A stretch of DNA of 8,934 bases from Rhodospirillales bacterium (GTDB taxonomy: Bacteria > Pseudomonadota > Alphaproteobacteria > Rhodospirillales > Casp-alpha2), in the NCBI GenBank assembly GCA_016187325.1, contig JACPJY010000006.1:1-8934 (forward strand). Direction: 5' to 3'. How positions within the stretch are numbered: the stretch's first letter is position 1; each line of letters begins with the position of its first letter. Made by a program: the position numbers and the translations under genes. Of the stretch, positions 7,239-8,934 are shown in pieces. The notes under the pieces are model-generated. The model ran no database searches and was not told the DNA's origin. It worked only from the letters and a program-made list of their open reading frames with translations.

Positions 7239-7444
7239 CGGTGTGGTTTACGAGCCGCCGCGCCGGCATCAGTGCGGTGCTGCTCGGCGTCGCAGGCCGC
7301 TTGCTACGGGAAGGCCAAGTCATCCACATCGTCGCGGAAAGGCTTTCCGACCTAACGTCATTGCTGCGACACCTGGAAGCCGACGGGGCGGCGGGCAAAA
7401 CCGCCGCCCCGTCGCTCCCCGTCGCCGTCCGCGACTTCCATTGA
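7235..7444 (+). pseudogene. DnaE2/ImuC-like C-terminal remnant
   Basis: A short frame (69 codons from the GTG at 7235, or 67 from the GTG at 7241) whose translation resembles the extreme C-terminus of error-prone DNA polymerase DnaE2 (ImuC). The similar parts are LLGVAGRLLREGQVIHIVAE, then RLSDLTSLLRHL, a low-complexity linker, and a terminal VRDFH directly before TGA; many DnaE2 proteins end in SRDFH. The intact enzyme is over 1000 residues long and takes part in SOS translesion mutagenesis. Everything N-terminal is missing because the kinase frame occupies the upstream DNA. I therefore read it as the tail left after a deletion or rearrangement that joined the kinase to the end of an old dnaE2 copy. 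The GTG overlaps the kinase stop (GTGA), so coupled translation of a small peptide cannot be excluded, but no well-placed ribosome site is seen (GAAGGAG is about 17 bases away). The similarity is recognised by eye, not from a search. Confidence 0.6.
7381..7414 (+). terminator. Perfect 14-bp hairpin downstream of the sensor kinase
   Basis: The arms at 7381-7394 (CGACGGGGCGGCGG) and 7401-7414 (its exact complement) enclose the six-base loop GCAAAA. The stem is very GC-rich and has no mismatch. It lies about 140 bp after the kinase stop and within the linker of the DnaE2-like tail. No T tract follows on either strand, so it is not a textbook intrinsic terminator. It may still pause or end kinase transcription or protect an mRNA 3' end before the CopD-like gene. 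The structure is certain; the function is inferred. Confidence 0.5.
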
Positions 7445-7481
7445 GTCGCTTCCCGCCGCCGGACGCGCTAAGCTCAAGCCC

Positions 7482-7970
7482 ATGGCCACTTTCGACGTCA
7501 TCCACACCGCATCCGCCGTCAGCAACGCGTTACACGTGCTGGCCGCTGTCGTCTGGGTCGGCGGCATGTTTTTCGCTTACCTGATCTTGCGCCCGGCGGT
7601 CGGCGGCATTGAACCCGCGCCCGAGCGCCTGAAACTGTGGAGCCGGGTGTTTCCGCGCTTCTTCGCCTGGGTGTGGGCGGCGGTCGTCGTGCTGCCGCTC
7701 ACCGGCTACTGGCGGCTGTTCTTGGACTTCGGCGGCTTCGCCCGCGCCGGCGGCTACGTGCATCTGATGCACGTGCTCGGGCTCGTCATGATCGGGCTGT
7801 TCGTGTTCCTTTACGTCTTCCCCTACCGACGTTTCCAGGTCGCCGTCGCCGCCAGCGACTTTCCCACTGCCGCGCCGCAGCTCGCCGTCATCCGCCGCAT
7901 CGTCGGCACCAACCTGGCGCTGGGGCTGTTTGTCGCCGCGGTCGCCGCCTTCGGCCGGCTGTGGGTGTGA
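7482..7970 (+). CDS. CopD-like four-helix integral membrane protein
   Basis: A 162-residue inner-membrane protein of unknown specific role. Four hydrophobic helices are visible at about 16-37, 60-80, 95-115 and 140-160. The first helix carries the pattern LHVLAAVVWVGGMFFAYLILRP (His18), which is characteristic of the CopD/copper-export-like membrane superfamily. His94 and His97 (VHLMH) start the third helix and, with His18, could bind haem or a metal, but this is inference. The protein is the usual size for the small stand-alone members of the group and much shorter than PcoD/CopD fused forms. The ATG at 7482 begins a good membrane protein N-terminus, although no clear ribosome site precedes it. 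It lies 44 bp upstream of the NudF-like gene on the same strand, so the two may be co-transcribed. No copper-resistance genes are nearby, so a copper role is not supported by context. Confidence 0.82.
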   Translation: MATFDVIHTASAVSNALHVLAAVVWVGGMFFAYLILRPAVGGIEPAPERLKLWSRVFPRFFAWVWAAVVVLPLTGYWRLFLDFGGFARAGGYVHLMHVLGLVMIGLFVFLYVFPYRRFQVAVAASDFPTAAPQLAVIRRIVGTNLALGLFVAAVAAFGRLWV

Positions 7971-8014
7971 CGCGACCTCACAATTCGTTCAACCACTGGC
8001 ACGCGAGAACTTCG

Positions 8015-8662
8015 ATGACCCCAACGCTGAAGGCCGGCGATGTCGAAATCGTCGAGAAGACCACGCCCTTCGAGGGCCATTTCCGCATCGACCGTTATCG
8101 CCTCAGGCACAGGCTGTTCGAGGGTGGCTGGTCGTGCGAAATGACGCGCGAGATATTCGAGCGTGGTCACGCGGTCGCCGTGTTGCCTTACGATCCGGAT
8201 CGCGACCGGGTGGTGCTGATCGAGCAGTTCCGTGTCGGCGCCCATGCGGCGTTCGCCTCGGGCTGGTTCGCCAACGACGCATCGCCGTGGATGATCGAGA
8301 GCGTGGCCGGCATCATTGAGAAAGGCGAAGACCCCGAGGACGTCGCCCGCCGCGAAGTCCGCGAAGAGACCGGCTGCACGGTCAGCGACCTCCTGCCGCT
8401 ATTCCATTACCTGCCGAGCCCCGGGGGCTCGTCGGAATCCGTGTTCCTGTTTTGCGGGCGTGTCGACGCGCCCGCTGTGGGCGGCATCCACGGAATAAGC
8501 GACGAGGGCGAGGACATCCGGGCATTCCGCGTCTCGCCCGAGGAGGCGTTTGCGCTCCTGGACCGGGGCCGGATCGCCAACGCCATGACCATCATCGGGC
8601 TGCAATGGCTGCGCGCCAACCGCGGGCACGTGCGCAAGCGCTGGCTGGGCAAGCGCGCTTGA
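8015..8662 (+). CDS. nudF: Nudix hydrolase, ADP-ribose pyrophosphatase (NudF type)
   Basis: Hydrolyses ADP-ribose to AMP and ribose 5-phosphate in the cytosol, clearing a reactive product of NAD turnover. It has 215 residues, normal for NudF. The complete Nudix box lies at 99-121: G-x5-E-x7-REVREETGC, with the metal-binding Glu residues present. The N-terminal part FEGHFRIDRYRLRHRLFEGG and the block VVLIEQFRVGAH are family-typical for the dimeric ADP-ribose enzymes. The late GISDEGEDIRAF (E164 and E166) matches the loop that holds the catalytic Glu in E. coli NudF, and the end NAMTIIGLQWL also matches. The frame is open far upstream through the CopD-like gene in another phase, but the ATG at 8015 is the sensible start: it matches the family N-terminus and has a modest GAGA purine run about six bases upstream. 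It may form a small operon with the preceding membrane protein and the following cysteine synthase. Confidence 0.93.
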   Translation: MTPTLKAGDVEIVEKTTPFEGHFRIDRYRLRHRLFEGGWSCEMTREIFERGHAVAVLPYDPDRDRVVLIEQFRVGAHAAFASGWFANDASPWMIESVAGIIEKGEDPEDVARREVREETGCTVSDLLPLFHYLPSPGGSSESVFLFCGRVDAPAVGGIHGISDEGEDIRAFRVSPEEAFALLDRGRIANAMTIIGLQWLRANRGHVRKRWLGKRA

Positions 8663-8726
8663 TCGACGCGGTAGCCGCCGGTATCTTCCGACGACGGAGA
8701 CAACCCAGGCAGGCTTGGGAAAAACC

Positions 8727-8934
8727 ATGAAAATCCGCGACGGCTTCGTCGAAACCGTGGGCAACACACCGCTGATCCGCCTCAACCGCGTGTCCGAGGA
8801 AACCGGCTGCGAGATCCTCGGCAAGGCCGAATTCCTCAACCCCGGCAGCTCGGTCAAGGACCGCGCGGCGCTGTTCATCATCAAGGACGCCGAGAAGCGC
8901 GGCACCCTGAAGCCGGGCGGACTGATCGTCGAGG
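8727..8934 (+). CDS. cysK: Cysteine synthase (O-acetylserine sulfhydrylase), 3' end outside window
   Basis: A PLP enzyme of the beta family that makes cysteine from O-acetylserine and sulfide. Only the first 69 codons are in the window, and the frame is open to the right edge. The N-terminus has the family pattern VETVGNTPLIRLNRV (8-22) and then LNPGSSVKDRAAL, in which K44 is the PLP Schiff-base lysine. The following DAEKRGTLKPGGLIVE leads into the region where the substrate-binding TSGNTG-type loop would lie, outside the window. The ATG at 8727 is supported by GGGA six bases upstream (8717-8720). The gap to the Nudix gene is 64 bp, with no clear hairpin or T tract, so read-through is possible. 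With this little sequence, a cystathionine beta-synthase-like or specialised paralogue cannot be ruled out, but plain cysteine synthase A is most likely. Confidence 0.88.
   Translation, partial: MKIRDGFVETVGNTPLIRLNRVSEETGCEILGKAEFLNPGSSVKDRAALFIIKDAEKRGTLKPGGLIVE

Noticed and set aside
7637..8014. N-terminal extension of the Nudix protein from an ATG at 7637
   Set aside because: It runs through the CopD-like gene in another phase, is Arg-rich, and the family N-terminus starts at 8015.
1..8934. CRISPR arrays, tRNA or rRNA genes, insertion sequences, toxin-antitoxin or phage-defence genes
   Set aside because: No regularly spaced repeats, cloverleaf-like segments, transposase motifs or defence-type domains were seen on either strand.

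Overview
The window is GC-rich, with long open frames on both strands and a strong C/G bias at third codon positions. The gene families present are a malonyl-CoA decarboxylase, a fused NAD(P)H-hydrate repair enzyme, a Gram-negative porin ending in Phe, a multi-PAS histidine kinase with a PleC/DivJ-like HisKA segment, and a DnaE2-like tail. Together they point to an alphaproteobacterium, perhaps Rhodospirillales-like. This is inferred from family content and codon style; there is no rRNA or other marker gene here.

Left part, minus strand, positions 1-3944. Read 5' to 3' on the minus strand, the order is porin, then bifunctional NAD(P)H-hydrate epimerase/dehydratase (nnrE-nnrD fusion), then malonyl-CoA decarboxylase, whose C-terminus runs off the left edge. 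The last two are 36 bp apart and are probably co-transcribed. The porin is 115 bp upstream of the repair enzyme, with a weak hairpin at its stop codon.

Middle, positions 3945-7238. A relatively AT-rich divergent intergenic region of about 260 bp separates the porin from a large plus-strand membrane histidine kinase of 1010 residues. The kinase has TM1, a periplasmic double-Cache sensor, TM2, HAMP, a coiled coil, two tandem duplicated PAS_7-type domains, a third PAS domain, and HisKA plus HATPase_c. It has no receiver domain, and no response regulator gene lies in the window.

Right part, plus strand, positions 7239-8934. Directly behind the kinase stop is a short frame that resembles the last ~60 residues of the error-prone polymerase DnaE2 (ImuC). 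It is probably a gene remnant, and it contains a perfect 14-bp hairpin. It is followed by a four-helix CopD-like membrane protein, a NudF-type ADP-ribose pyrophosphatase, and the start of a cysteine synthase that is cut by the right edge.

Most of the window is ordinary chromosomal housekeeping and sensing. I see no CRISPR array, insertion sequence, tRNA, rRNA, phage gene or clear defence system. The parts most worth a second look are the DnaE2-like tail with its hairpin, and the modular sensor kinase divergent from a porin.
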